The position numbers and the translations under genes are program-made. 64,000 bases of DNA from positions 17,050,001 through 17,114,000 of the forward strand of contig NC_003284.9 in the NCBI RefSeq assembly GCF_000002985.6. The letters run 5' to 3'. Positions within the stretch are counted from its first letter, which is position 1; every line of letters starts with the position of its first letter. Below the pieces are notes generated by a model. It was not told where the DNA came from, ran no database searches, and saw only the letters and a list, made by a program, of their open reading frames with translations. Shown here piece after piece: positions 1-13,100 of the stretch. This DNA is from Caenorhabditis elegans. Lineage: Eukaryota > Nematoda > Chromadorea > Rhabditida > Rhabditidae.

Positions 1-81
1 ACAATGGATTTCGTTACGGTGCCGATCAGCTGCTAGTCAGCTAGTCTACTCTAACTACGGCATGCATTCAACGAAACTTAC
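1..81. other. Intron sequence of the receptor cyclase gene
   Basis: Follows the donor at 81/80 on the minus strand; no coding signal seen. Confidence 0.5.
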
Positions 82-3000
82 GAATTCCCGCGGGGCACAG
101 CTCATTGTTGAATCCACATTCGGGCTTCGACTGGGGAAGCTCGCCATTGAAGATTCCAAGTTGTGTTAGATTCTTCCAAATTATCGACTTAAATTTAATT
201 TTTTTTTGCTGAGTATAAACTATTCATTTAAAGTTACATAATTTCCTTTTCCATCCGGAAGCATTCTGGCAGCCAGAGTTGCCCATTCAGGCAAAGGGAT
301 GGGTCCATTTGAGCTGGAAGCTTGTTGTGGAGCCCATAGAATGTACTCTCGTTGGGAAACTCCATTGGTGTTGAACTTTGTAACATATCCAAGTAGGGCT
401 GAATAATTATATTTGAAAGTTAAGGTATGTAAGGGGTCTATAGCTGAGAAATATGTATTGTGGACAAAGCACCCAGATGGTGCACTGCAATCTAAATTTT
501 TTAGAAATTGACAAATTCTTCGAGAACGAATGAGACTGAGTGGCTGTATAATTTAAGAATTCATAGAGCGTATGACGAAATGTTTTTTGTATATTTGTTT
601 TATGTTTGTTTCTTTTTTTTGAAGAAACGTTTCGAAAATTTGTGCGAAAGCTCTAAAACTGCCACTTTTTATGAAAATTTTCCGAATTCAAAGTAATCTC
701 TTTAACTATAATAGAAACGTAATCACATGTAACTCCTCTTCCCGACATTGTCTGGACTAATGATTCCGGATCTCTCAGTAGTGATGCTCCGTGAACTTTT
801 ACAGTTTCCGAAAGTAACCTTCCCAAGTCATATGCATCAACTATTGATGGGCTCTCGGAATACCAATACGCGTCATCCGACCACTGAAATATATAAATAA
901 ACATTAATTTCCGACTCTGGCTCCATGTGATTGCTTCTTCTTTTTTTAAAATCCCTTTAATTTCCGGTCAGTAGTGCTGACTCAGCACCCACCGGATCAT
1001 TGTTGGCGATTCCCTTTGCTTTTGTATTGCACATCGGAGGGCAGAAGGTCTTTGACGCGTCTCCGTCCACTCGTTTTTGGAATGAAGTCCATTCGTCACT
1101 GAAGTCTAAAAGCCAAACAATTAATTCAAAAGGCAATATGATATCACTAGCCTTTGGTATAATGTGGAACGTCTGTGAAGTACATAAATGATCGGTAATA
1201 CTGACGAATGTCGGCATCGGATATACCGTAGTCGATTGTCTTGAAAATCATGTTACCTTAATCAAAAGTGTTATGAGGCATAGCGAATAGGAGAGGTAAT
1301 AAAATTTCGGAAGTATTGAGCCTTTAAGCGTCCCGTCGATTTTTCTTTACAACAAACAAAACTGCATTGAGAGTGTGAAAAGGGGATTCGTTACGGTACT
1401 GTGAATATACAGTACTGGACTTCAATGAAAACATGGTAAAAGGTTGATGTAACGGCATGAGGCAAAGTAAATTTAAAAGTACGCTAGGGGTTTCGCAAAG
1501 GTTACCATGGGGGGTAAAATTATTCGCTCTTAGGGGGAATTCTCGAAAATCACAAATAAGCATTTCAAAATCTCAGAGAGCACAAAAATTTTTAAATGTG
1601 TACTGAATAAGAATACGACTTCTAGTAGAACTACAATGGTTTCAGCCTCATGAACCTCATTCCGACCACGTCATAAAGATTGAAGAGGTACCAACTATGC
1701 TGGTTGGTAGTTGGTAGTACCAACTTGGTACATCAGCATAGTTGGTACATACAATTTCTACGTCACAACATCTTGACAGTTTTTTCACAGAGTGCCTGTG
1801 AGTCTGTAGAGAGAGGTGAGCCTGTAGAGATATACAGACAACATAACTGCCTCTGCGAGAGAGTGTTCTCTGACAGGTGACCTGTACAACAGTTTTGGAG
1901 CTGATGAAATCTGATGCAGAAAAATTTGTGTGTCCAGCTGTGGGGAAAATCTGTCAAGATGCTGTGACGTAGAAATTGTATGTACCAACTATGCTAATGT
2001 TCCAACTACCAACCAGCATAGTTGGCATCTATTCAATTTTGCCATCTCCAATCTTGCTGACGTTGGTCAGAAAGATTCATGTCACCATTGATTGGACTTG
2101 AAGGAGATTTACGGGGCTGAGAAGGAGATTTACGGGGCTGAGATTTACGGGGCTGAGTAGTTCCTTCAGAAGTCATATTCTTATTCAGTACACATTTAAA
2201 AAATTGTCCCCTGTTAGACTTTTACAATGCATCTTTTGAGAGTTGTGAGGGTGTCCCCTAATTTTTTGCCCCCTGGGAGCAAGTTCACACAAGCATTTTG
2301 GCTTCCTTTTTTTAAATTTAACGCTGAAGTCAAATTGAAAGATATTCAAAACTCAGCAGAAACTCTGAAATGTTGAAACTGAACCTCGATTGACGTTAAA
2401 GCCAAAATAGTTTGCCGCGTCCGATTCAATTGATGACATCATAACTACAAAATACTTTCCGGTCTCCAACAATCCCATTGTAGACATTGCATTCATGAAA
2501 AAGGTCCCCGATACTGGTAAGTCCAACACAATTACATAAACTAAAAGATATGAAAAAGTAGAACGTTAGTACATGTCACGTCTTACTCCGTGTTTTCATG
2601 TACGTCTCCAGAATGACATCGATTACAGATTCCAATCCGGTAAACATCGCACTGGTGATGGTTGACGAAAAACCACCTTTTTTGACAAAGTCTAACTGAA
2701 ATTAGAGTTTTTTTTAATGGTGAAACATGTGTTACAAAATAATTTAAAAAATTTTTCAGACTTCAAATTTAAAACTGTGGATCAAAATTAGAAATCGATC
2801 TTTAGACTATTGTATCGAATTTGCACCGTTTTCTATTATTATGCACTTCGAAAAAATTTAAAAGCACACAAAATCAGATCAATATTTTACCGAGATGCTT
2901 TCAGCAGACAACGCATCCAGAAGTTGATCATGATAGGATATATCTGCAGGACCATCTTCCACGAAGTTTATCACTGCCAGGTTATTCCAGCCAACTGACT

Positions 3001-3837
3001 TCGCAAGCTTGGCAAAAGCTCTGTATTTTCCTCTGAAACTCAATTATTATACAAATCAACTCTGTAACATTTTCGAAAAAGAGGATTTCTTTAAAAGTAA
3101 TGATATATGACTTCTATAAAAAATTAATGTTGCAATGCTGCTTGTACTTGGAAAAAAAACAACTTGATATTTGGACCACTTTCAAAATAGAAACTTTTTG
3201 GCTGTAAATTTTCAGTAACTAAAAATATTTCGGGACGTTCTGGTAATTATTTGAGCACGGCAAACAACTATCTCAAAATAATTGAGATGAAAGTCGTAAT
3301 AAAAGGAAATTACAATTTTCAATAAATTAATTTAATTTCGGTTTTAATAACGTTAATTTCGGTTTCAAAGGTAATTAAACGTGGATTATAGAAACTGGAA
3401 TGCATTCCTTAAAAATTGGAGTGTTTCCAGAATTTCGAAAACTTTCGAAGCTACACACTATATAAAAATTATGATTTTCTTTTCTTTTTCATACAGGGCA
3501 AAATAGTCTGGGTTCGAAATAACAGCTCAGTTAAACTACAGTCTACGATCTGACGCCTAATTTTTGATTCTGCTCCAAACTTACCCTTGAGTCGACGACA
3601 TTTGAAGTGCAGTTGATGACGGCATTTGCGATTCTCCAACTTGATCTTCACAATTCTGAATGTTTTGTTGTTGTTTTTTATTTAATTTTATTTCAAGTAT
3701 CAAATACCACAAGCAAACTTGAAGCATCGTAGGCTTGTGCGAGAGCCGCAATTTCTTTACAATCATTCTCCACTCCGACTACGCCCAACAACCCATCATT
3801 CTTTTTTGTATCGGCAAGCATAATGTCCAGCATGCTT
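1..3837 (-). CDS. Receptor-type guanylyl cyclase, extracellular part only (partial)
   Basis: Exons read on the minus strand at 3837-3708, 3655-3585, 3032-2891, 2695-2587, 2540 to about 2385, 1239 to about 1146, 1105-993, 883-727, 491-238 and 187-82 give a continuous ANF-receptor-like ectodomain. Diagnostic stretches are [48 protein letters not shown], and near the left end [16 protein letters not shown], the Cys-containing juxtamembrane motif typical of worm receptor cyclases. Joins between the first five exons keep frame; the 2385/1239 and 1146/1105 joins are uncertain. The kinase-homology and cyclase domains must lie left of base 1, and about 80 N-terminal residues are missing upstream of 3837. 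The family binds ligands outside the cell and makes cGMP inside. On the X chromosome gcy-11 is my best candidate, by elimination only. Glutamate-receptor-type proteins share the fold, but the CGF juxtamembrane motif argues against them. Confidence 0.75.
1490..2285. mobile_element. Long palindromic (foldback) element, copy 1
   Basis: The left arm (about 1506-1680) reappears inverted at about 2020-2285. Both arms carry AAATGTGTACTGAATAAGAA and CAGCCCCGTAAATCTC-like text, and the inner arms carry the CCAACTATGCTGGTTGGTAG and TTTCTACGTCACAAC segments in both orientations. It lies in an intron of the receptor cyclase gene. A diverged second copy is at 29185-29680. No transposase ORF is present, so it is a non-autonomous element. 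Exact ends and target duplication could not be fixed by eye. Confidence 0.7.
2101..2158 (+). repeat. Short tandem repeat, 3 units of about 20 bp
   Basis: Three successive copies of a unit containing GAGATTTACGGGGCTGAG, inside the right arm of the palindromic element. The element's second copy has only one unit, so the expansion is local. Confidence 0.7.
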
Positions 3838-5060
3838 CTGCAAAAAAAACACTTGGTGGTTTTTTTGAAGATCATCCTTATGTGATTTTTTTTTATCATT
3901 TCATTTTATAAAACGTCGAATTGAATTTCAAAAATTGTTGATCTTGATCAAGTTCCATCTCTTTTCAAATTCGATTAACGTCAACTTGAGGTATATTTTT
4001 AGGTACATACAACATAACATTTTTCGTTGATACGTTCTTTCTTCCTGACCCATAAATTGACCAAAGCTTGAATACGTGGCTGCACTCATTTTTTGATTTC
4101 TGTTTCCAACCCTTATCATAAATTTCAAAAAGTCTTTGCAAATATCTTGGAGGGGATAATAAGTGGCTGTCTGTTTCTTCTTCTTCTTCTTCAAAAGAGA
4201 CGTGCCGTGTTCTTCTTCTTCCCTTTTTCTTCTTCATTTCCATTCTATATTGTACAACGAGATGACGTTATTAGACTTTTAGAGATCAAAACATTGCAAA
4301 ACACGGGTGGGCCACTAGCTGCAATGAAAGAGAAGGGAACTGTCACCACGGAAAACTTTTGCGCGCGCGCGGGAAAAGAAAGATTGCGAGGCGGTGGGTG
4401 TGAGTGGAGACAAGAGTGGAGTACGGTAGGAATGAAATCCAGCCGGATGTTGATTTTTATTATATTGATATGATTTTCAATTGAAAGAAGAAATGAGAAC
4501 AAACTTTACCACAGAACGGTGCAAAAAGATTTAGAGACCTAGGAAAGTTGCAAATTGAGAACCATTTTTTTTTGCTATTTTTGTGGCCGTTTTAGCGTTG
4601 AGGCATTAGGTAGCAAAACTTTGTACCAACTGCGCAGCCGACACATCTGGGGTCGCGATGATCGTCTCCCTTACACATTTTTGAACTGGAGTTTATTAGT
4701 CAGTGTCCTGACTGCGCTACAGTATGTGTACTATATTTATACTATTCCAATTTTCTGACACTTTTGCTAAATACGAGTAACAAGCCATTGAAAAATGTTC
4801 TTCATTTTCTGCCAAATTTTTTTCGAAAAGTCACAAAAAAGCAAAAGATAACTTACTCGCACAAATCTAAACTTTATATCCTTTTACCTCGTTTCTTTGG
4901 TACAGTTGTATAAACAAAAATTTCTGGATTACTGTGGAAGTGCAAAGTGGCTCTAACATTCATACAAGTGGCTACACTTATGCTAAAAAAAATTTAGGAG
5001 AAAAAGATTTAAAGATTCAAAATTTAAAGAGAAATAAAAGTTGGTTGTTTCAAAACAAGG
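3838..5060. other. Stretch without a secure gene; may hold 5' exons of the receptor cyclase
   Basis: Contains pyrimidine-rich runs at 4180-4250 and a GC-alternating run near 4363. Minus-strand ORFs at 3928-4243 are open but show no ligand-binding-domain signature. The missing N-terminal exons of the cyclase, including its signal peptide, may lie here or be read from the 5.5-kb locus. Confidence 0.4.
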
Positions 5061-5066
5061 TTGGTT

Positions 5067-5554
5067 AAAAAAAAGTAAAACGGAAACCAATCTTTAATTT
5101 TTTAGAGAATTTTTTGCATGTATAGGTAATATTCCCTATGTCACTACCATTATAAACAAATGTTGGAAAAAAGGCCCAGCCATCCGAATATTCGCAAAAA
5201 ACATATGTTCTGGAAACTCACGACATATAATTCCCGTCTTGCCGGCCAATTGAAAAGTTCCCCTGTACTGTTGGATCAAAAAACTCGACCGTAATATCAG
5301 AGTTGACAAAAGTACCATTTGTTGTTATTCCGCCGCCATCTTCCAAACCTGAATTCCACTTTTTATAATCACAAATGCACTTTATTGTTGTGTCCCGTAC
5401 CATAGTAGAACGCGCGTCCAACGTATGTGTCAGGGGTGCAGTAATCCGTTTTGAAGTCAACATTGCACGCATATCTGCCGAAAAAAGTGATGTGATCGGA
5501 TGACGAAGCTATTGGAACCAATATCCATAATAGGAAGATTTCACGGCATGGCAT
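5067..5554 (-). CDS. Small secreted protein, hypothetical, with an in-frame TGA
   Basis: The ATG at 5554-5552 opens a signal peptide, [20 protein letters not shown] 52-bp intron (donor GTACGG at 5404, acceptor AATTCAG near 5353) joins YYG to LEDGGG in frame. The frame continues through [17 protein letters not shown] to TGA at 5220-5218. Downstream the same frame stays open as [20 protein letters not shown] and beyond, to about 5067. The protein therefore either stops near 95 residues, is spliced around the stop (for example to the weak acceptor AATGGTAG), or is a degraded gene. The GRYACN and QGNFSIG pieces faintly recall nematode transthyretin-like proteins, but the spacing does not fit and I do not assign the family. 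It could also be the 5' end of the receptor cyclase gene. Confidence 0.45.
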
Positions 5555-5559
5555 AGCCA

Positions 5560-7162
5560 AGCATGGAATGTGGAATGAAGTGAAGGTTTTGAAGGGGGAA
5601 GGTGTGGGCTGGCATACTGTGGTAATCCCGCAATTTCCTGTTGCAAAAATTCCCGGAAATTTGATTTTGATCTACTTTTGTTTTAATTATATTCAATTCT
5701 TCATCAAACTCTATCTATCCACAATTTCCGGTACCCCCTGAGTCATGAGTTTTTACCAACGTCAGCAAATATCACATTTTCAGAGAGAAAAAGCAACTGT
5801 TGTGATGTGATGGAAATGTTTCTTTTTCTCTTCTTCTGTCTTTTTTTCCAATTTTTCTTTCAATCGTCACCTCAATAAAAGCATCTTGAAACATTTTTTC
5901 TATCAAAAATCCAATGTATTTGAAAAAAGAACTTGATTTGAATTTGTAGGTTCTCTGATGAAGCTTTTTCTTCTCCCAATAGTAAGAGATGATTTATTTT
6001 ACGAGGTGCGGTCAAAAAGTGTAAAACGAGTGACCCTTTATTTATATCAGGCGGAAAATAAAAGAAGACCGATAGATCGAAGACTGGAGAGAATTCAAAA
6101 ATAAAGAAGATGGCGAAGAAGAAAAAGGAAAAGAACGTGATTGGGGAGTTTTTAGGAGTTATAAAATTTTACTGCCTATGTTTTACTGCGAGAGGGTTCA
6201 CTAAACAGTTCACTATCAGCTGATAAGTCTGAAAACGTACACGGTTTTTTAATTGCCAGTGGTTTTTTCTGATAAGGTTACAGTTGGAAAGTGCACGTTT
6301 TGGTAATTTGAGTCGTGAACTTTAAAGTAGAAACTATAAATACTAAAAACATTGTTTACAAAAAACATTTCTGAAGACTTCTGAAGAAACGTGACATCAC
6401 TGAAAATATGATGTCTTAAAAACTAGCTTGATCTTTAAAATTAAAGTAAATAATTTGTTTATAAGCATTTGTTGTTCACCGACCATGAATCCAAATCAAC
6501 CCTACAGTACTCCATACCATGTACGTCTCACTTGATAAACGTAGACGGCACTTGGCATGTGGAATGAGAGTGGTCTTACGCGAACCTCGATCGGCGTCGG
6601 CTGCGCTATTTTCATTTCTTTTGAAATTTTGACGTTCAAACTACAAAGTTTAAAAAAATGTGCAGGATATTTTAAGACATAATAGACTTTCAAAAAATGA
6701 AATCACATTGATCAAATTTGTGAGTCACGTCATACTGGTTATGACGTCATGATATATCTGGAAAATGAGCGTTCCGCTTGATGAACGCAGACGACATATG
6801 ATTGGTCAATTGCGAACCTCAACTGATGTTGGCCTCAGCTCACTTGTTTGCCGGGAAGTTCGCTGCGCAAAGCCCCAATATTTTTTAATACTTTTCAAAA
6901 TCAATAGCAGTATAAAACCAAACTAAAAATCAAAACGTTCATATATTGATATACTTTGCAAAACAAATCGTAATATATTCAAATAGTGACCAGTGAAGAG
7001 ACAAATCTTCGAAGTGATGGCATCAAATCAGGAATCAATCGAGGGACGAAAAGACACAGGAAAGGGTTTTTGGATGGGGATACACCAGTGTGAAAACGGA
7101 AATTGGAGGGACCAAGTGCCTACTGCGACCAATGTACATACATTTGATTGGAATTAAAATTA
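5560..7162. other. Intergenic region with a diverged direct duplication
   Basis: No ORF with coding character. Segments 6525-6610 and 6770-6850 are diverged direct copies about 245 bp apart, sharing TTGATRAACGYAGACG and GCGAACCTC. It separates the 3' end of the TSC22 gene from the start of the small secreted-protein gene. Confidence 0.5.
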
Positions 7163-10100
7163 TTATAACTTTAGATGTAGCTGTTTTAGCGTGTCATTGG
7201 GAATTGTTCGCTTTAAAATTGAATTTTCAGCTTCTAATCTGCAAAGCATTAAAATTATTTTACAAGACCATGAGGGTTCAAGCTCACCGTCTAACATGAT
7301 TTTCCAGATCGAAAATTTTTCCTCTCAAGCCATCCACTTCCTCGCGAACGGCAAACATCAGATGAGTTTTGACTAGGTCCTTAAAAGACACAGACAATTA
7401 TAACATTATGTCATCTGATATAATTCATATAATACTTGTGATAATCACATTTGGAACAAGAAAGCCTTCTATTTCTGTCTCCCCCCCATAAATACACACT
7501 CATTTGGTTTTTGGCCTTTATTGTTCGTCGGTGACTTCTAATGATGCTACCACTAATTCGAGGTACCAGTACCAGAAATTCTTATCATCTCGCGCACGTA
7601 AAGTTAACGTTTGCAAGAAGTGTGTAGCTCGGTGGTTTTTAAAAAGGCAAGACCTTGAAACCAGGTTCAAATCAGTGAACAACAATAAATTGAACTTGAA
7701 CTCCATGTGACTATAAATCTAATTAATTTTGTACACGGAAATAATAATAATGGATACTGCACGCAAATCACGTACTGTGTGATAGCGGAGAAAGTGGTAG
7801 GGGTGCAAAAAATTTGAAGCCACCGCCTGGAAATTAGGGGTACACTAAATTAATCGAAATATATTCAACCTAGTAACCTGCTTTAAAAACTGAAAATCTT
7901 GATAGAAATTTTTAGAAAATATTCTTTAAATATTTTAAGGGGTTCACTTTTTTTTTAGCTAAACTTTTCCAGAATTGCCAACTTTTCGGTACGAAAACGA
8001 CAGGATTTTTTTGTAAGATTAGCTTTTTTATTTCGGTCTTTTTTCTCCCAATTTTCTAAACTCGCTAAATATTTGTTATCTACATAACAATATTCCTATG
8101 TTTTTATGAGATATGAGCCGACAAAGTGTAATACATTTTTTGCAAAGCTTTTGTGATTTTTTTCAATTAAGACATCACTTACCATTGCTTGCTCGATCTT
8201 GTTATCAATATTGAGCACATTGTGAGCAGGCGGGCTGGCAGCGACACTGTAACATGAGCCGGATGAGGATGATGGAGAGCATCCCCGTGAAATTCCATAA
8301 TGGGGCGAATATGTTGGGACATGGTTCACAGCGCATTCAACAACCGCACAATGCCACATGGTTAGTAAAACTGGGTGGTGGTAGAAGTAACAAATAATAA
8401 CAATAATAACAGTGATACACAAAAGGTTGAGGTGAAGAAAGTATAGTAAGTTTGGACCGCTTTTATGTGGTCGACTGATAGCTGGTCTCGAGTTCGAAAC
8501 AAACAGACACACGATATAGGAGGGGAGGGAGAGAAAGGCGGGAGGAGGAGGGGAGGCAAAGAGACACTAAAAGTCAGCAGCCACTTTTTCTGATCAGGTG
8601 GAGGCGTGGCTTGGCGAGCTGCCAACGAACGGTGGCTGTGATGAGATGGTGGGAAAGAGAGGAATTGGGGGAGGAGTGAGAAAACGTTTGGTGTAGGCGT
8701 GCGGATTTTTTAAAAGGATGGCTTATAAATTTCTTTATAGGTTTTTCGAACTATCACTTCGATTCTTGAATATTATCGAAAATTGTCTGAAAAGTGGGCT
8801 TGCAAACTAGGAATTTTCTGATGTGGCTTTTAATTTTAGATTCAAGGCCACTCACATATTTTGACTGAAATACTTTTAAAAAAATCATAGGAACATATAA
8901 AGAAGGAAAAGTGATTGAAGGTTAAAAATGCTGTCAAATATTAGGAAAATTAATTACCCTAAACATTTTTGCAAATTTTCTTACATAGAGTTGGGTAAAG
9001 TTTTCAAAATGTCAACAGGATAGTTTTTTCTATAAAATGTTGCTAGTAGCACGTTCTAAGATATTCCAAAACAAAAGTTTCTTTCGAAAATAATTTGAAT
9101 TTTCAAAGTCCAGTTCTTTCTCTCTACCTCTCACGAACCTGGCAACTCATTAATTTTTTTTTTGTGTTTCAAAGAAAAAAGAAAAAAGGTAACCTACACA
9201 GTTTTTGCTCTAACAAGGGGTGCTCTGAAACTGACGTTAGTAGTGAAAGTGAACCGGGAAAATTTGGGTTATACCAACAAAAACACAATAAAGAACACAA
9301 CAATCAACAAAAAAAACCTTTTCGTCCTGCGTGATTGGTTCGCTTCGGCGACCATCACTCCAGTGCTGATTTGGGTTTCAGAACTCACTTTGACTGAAAT
9401 TTTTGATATTTTATGATTTACAAAAAAATGTACTACTGGTTTTATTACCTTTAAAGTTTTTCGAAATTTGAATTCTCGCTCAAGTGTTCGATTTTCAATA
9501 ATTTTTTTTTGTTGTTTTTTAAACAATTTTTGAAGATTACTCTTAAATATTTTCATCATTAAAGATACTCCTTTTTTGAAGAACTGGTGTCAACAATTAT
9601 TACTCTTATGTATGATTCATTTGGCGGGTTACTGTAGCAACTACGTACCTTGTCCATTGACCGTTGGTTGGATGATCGTCGACGCTTTGACTTGTGCCGT
9701 TGGCGCCACCTGAGACAGTAAATAATTGGTTATTTTTAGTTATTGACATTCTGATATGTATCTAGAATCTATTTTAGTGATTTTTTTTTGTCTTAGTTCA
9801 CTTCCCTAAAGTGATATTTTGACCGGCTATCTAAGCAGACACTTTTGATCAGAAAGGAATTCACCCATTTATCATGTGGCCACCTTCACGCAGTGTCCCC
9901 CACTTCCTAAAAGTGTATTATTTCAGTTTTTGAAAATTTAGTTACATGAGCGTGCACTTAAAATAAGAGTTTAGGAGGAATGAAAATCTGCTCTAACCTT
10001 TGAAAAATTGAAATAAAAATGGATAGAAATAAAAATGTTTGTGTAGTTATGAAGATGAACAAAACAAAATCAAACTTTCAATAATTTTCCAATTATGTTT

Positions 10101-13100
10101 AAGTATTTTTCTTTAAAATATCATTAACTCCAATGTCTGCGGAAATGAAATTCGTATGTTTTTTCGGTTTTGCATTTTGCCAGGAAATTGAGATGTTTCA
10201 CTTTCTCTATCAGTTTTGCACATAAGTACTTCATTTTGATAGCTCAAATTTCTATCATTTTTGAAGGTAACAATGAATAATCAACAACAAAACTATGACA
10301 GGCCATCTAACAAATTCTCAATTTTTTTTTAGAAAGCCAATCACAGCGGAGATTTAAATATATGGGGGTAAGAACAGTGCCATATAAAACTGAAACAATT
10401 TCTAATTTGAATTATTAAAGAAAATCAGCGTGTTACTGATTTTCCTCTGCATTGCATTTCACTAAGCCGATTTTCGAAAAGGTAACAAAATATGTTTGTT
10501 GTATGAAAACTATTGAATAAATTAGAATGAAATAAAGTGAAAGTGGCTCAATTCAAGAAAAATCGATAATAGGCTCCGCCTCTATCTTGGTTTTATTGTG
10601 GTTTTAGCTGAACTTATTTTTTTGAAAATTTCGGAAATATCAGGTTGTCCCATAAGTTTTTGTACTTTTTTTCAAATATTTTTCCAAAACTTCTAGAAAG
10701 TTTTAAAATTTTTTCATCGTAGGTCGTGTCAAGGTCGGGTCGTCCCCTTTCAGAAAAGATTCATTTCATCCATTTCTACTTTGCCACGATGACAATCATC
10801 AAACTTGAACGTCGAGACGTTAGATTGCTTCTTCTTTATGAATTTCGTCTTGGTCATTCAGCAATGGAAGCGGAACGAAACATATGCGGTGCGATGGGTG
10901 AGGGAGCACTCTCTTATAATACAGCAAAGAGTTGGTTTCAAAAGTTCAAGAACGGCGACTTCAGTCTCGAAGAAATAGAACGTTCTGGGCGACCGGTAGA
11001 GTTAAATGAAGAAGACCTAGTGAAGCTGGTGGAGGAAGAGCCTCGTCTTAGTCTTCGTGAAATGGAAGAGAAGCTTGAGTGTTGTCATAGCACAATTGCA
11101 CGTCACTTGGGTCGCCTTGGTTTTACTTCAAAACTTGGAATTTGGGTGCCTCATGAACTTTCGGCATCACAGAAGCTCACTCGGGTCAACGTTTGTACTC
11201 AACTTCTAACTTTTCGTCGAAAGTTCGATTGGCTGAACAATCTGGTTACTGGAGATGAGAAGTGGGTGCTCTATGTTAACCATTCCAGAAAACGTCAATG
11301 GCTTCCGATCGGTGAGAAAGGAATACCGACGCCAAAGCCTGATCTTCACCCAAAAAAGATTATGATCTGTGTCTGGTGGGGTGTTCAAGGACCCGTGCAC
11401 TGGGAATTGTTGCCAACTAATAAAACTATCACTGCTGATTACTATTGTGCCCAATTGGACCGAGTTGCAGAAAAGGCCAACGGAAAATATGAAAAACTAT
11501 ATTTTCTTCACGATAATGCTAGGCCTCATGTCGCCAAGAAGACTTTCCAAAAGCTGCAAGATCTTGGTTGGACTGTTTTACCGCATCCACCATATTCTCC
11601 AGATCTTGCACCAACCGACTACCATTTGTTCTTGTCTCTCAGTGACTACATGCGCGACAAGCAATTCGACGACGAAGAGCATCTCAAAACTGAACTCTCC
11701 ACTTTCTTCTCATCGCGTTCGCCGGATTTCTTCTCCCGTGGCATCATGATGTTACCTAGTAAATGGCAACAAGTGGTGGACACTAATGGTGAATACTTGT
11801 GTGAATAGTACTACTTGTCGCTTGAGAGAAATAAATTTTTTTCAAAAAAAAAATAGTACAAAAACTTATGGGACAACCTGATATTAGTTATAAAGGTGAC
11901 AAAGTGGGCTAGAAGAAACAAACTAGGAGAAAGATCCTACAAATGCTATTCCAGAAAAAAACTACAGTGCCTGCTTTGCTCTTTGATGTTCCGCACGAAT
12001 TATATGCCTGCTTACATGACTTTACGATTGGACCGCGTAAAATTTCTTCATCTTCATCAGATTCTTCAAAAATTTATTAGTTTTAATTTCAAAAAGTCGG
12101 TGAAATTGCCGCCGTAATCATAATAAAAACGGGCAAAGATTCTTGAAAGTAACGTGATCACTTTCTAGACCCTTCGACCAACCAATACTTTATCACTTTT
12201 TTAACACCTCCCAAGAATGTTACTAATTCGGTTGTCAATGTTTCCCCTATCTGTCCCCAATCTTCCTTAACTAACCACAACACAATGTTCACATGTGATA
12301 TAAGGAATCAAATCTGATACGCGACGAACTTCAAAGGGAGGCAAAAAGGGGTTTCGCTTTCTATTTATTTGTTTCACGTGCCGTTTACCCATCTGTTATG
12401 AAAAAAATGGAAACCACATGGGGGAGTGAAATTCGTAAATACACATCGACATCTGGAGGATTTCTGGGATAAAGCGGAAAAAAGAGTTGGTATTGAAACA
12501 GCTTGCTGCACTATTTATGGGGACTGGCTTTTTGACAAATTGTGAGATGAGGTTGAAAACTTTTATTCTATGTTAGATTAGAATAAGATAGTTAAAACGG
12601 AAAGAACTTGAAAGTGACAATTTCAAATTACAATAATTGTAGCGTGATTGGCGAACGATTCATTAAATTTGAAATTCTACTTACAATATGCCGAATTCTA
12701 GTTGAAAACTTTTGTGTAACAAAACTTGATAAACTTTTACAAAACATGCCCTTTGAGCAGAATAAAACCAAATTTCAAAAAATCTTATCTTAGCTGACAT
12801 TTTTTCACCTTACACTTTATTTTTTGCCTTAAGCGTATAGTTTTCAATTGACTTGTGCCTTCAAAATACCTCATGATTGATCTTTTCCGTACTATAGCCA
12901 GTTTATCAATGAGTAGTGCAATCGTATCACATATCAAACTCTACAGTATGTTTTTGTGCAGAGACAATTACAGCATAAACTCCAGAGCTTATAAATGTCG
13001 GCTGCATATGTACGGTACAAGTGATGTATATATTTTGATGATTTCAAAAAAATTTGAAACTATCAAAATGAAAACTTATCTTGAGGTGCTCAATATAAAT

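Noticed and set aside
8362..8625. Minus-strand Pro/Ser-rich ORF upstream of the short TSC22 exon
   Set aside because: Reads the G/A-rich promoter tract; no splice connection to the TSC22 frame was found.
10726..10788. N-terminal 21-residue extension of the transposase
   Set aside because: Begins with GTG rather than ATG; the ATG at 10789 fits the usual mariner start.
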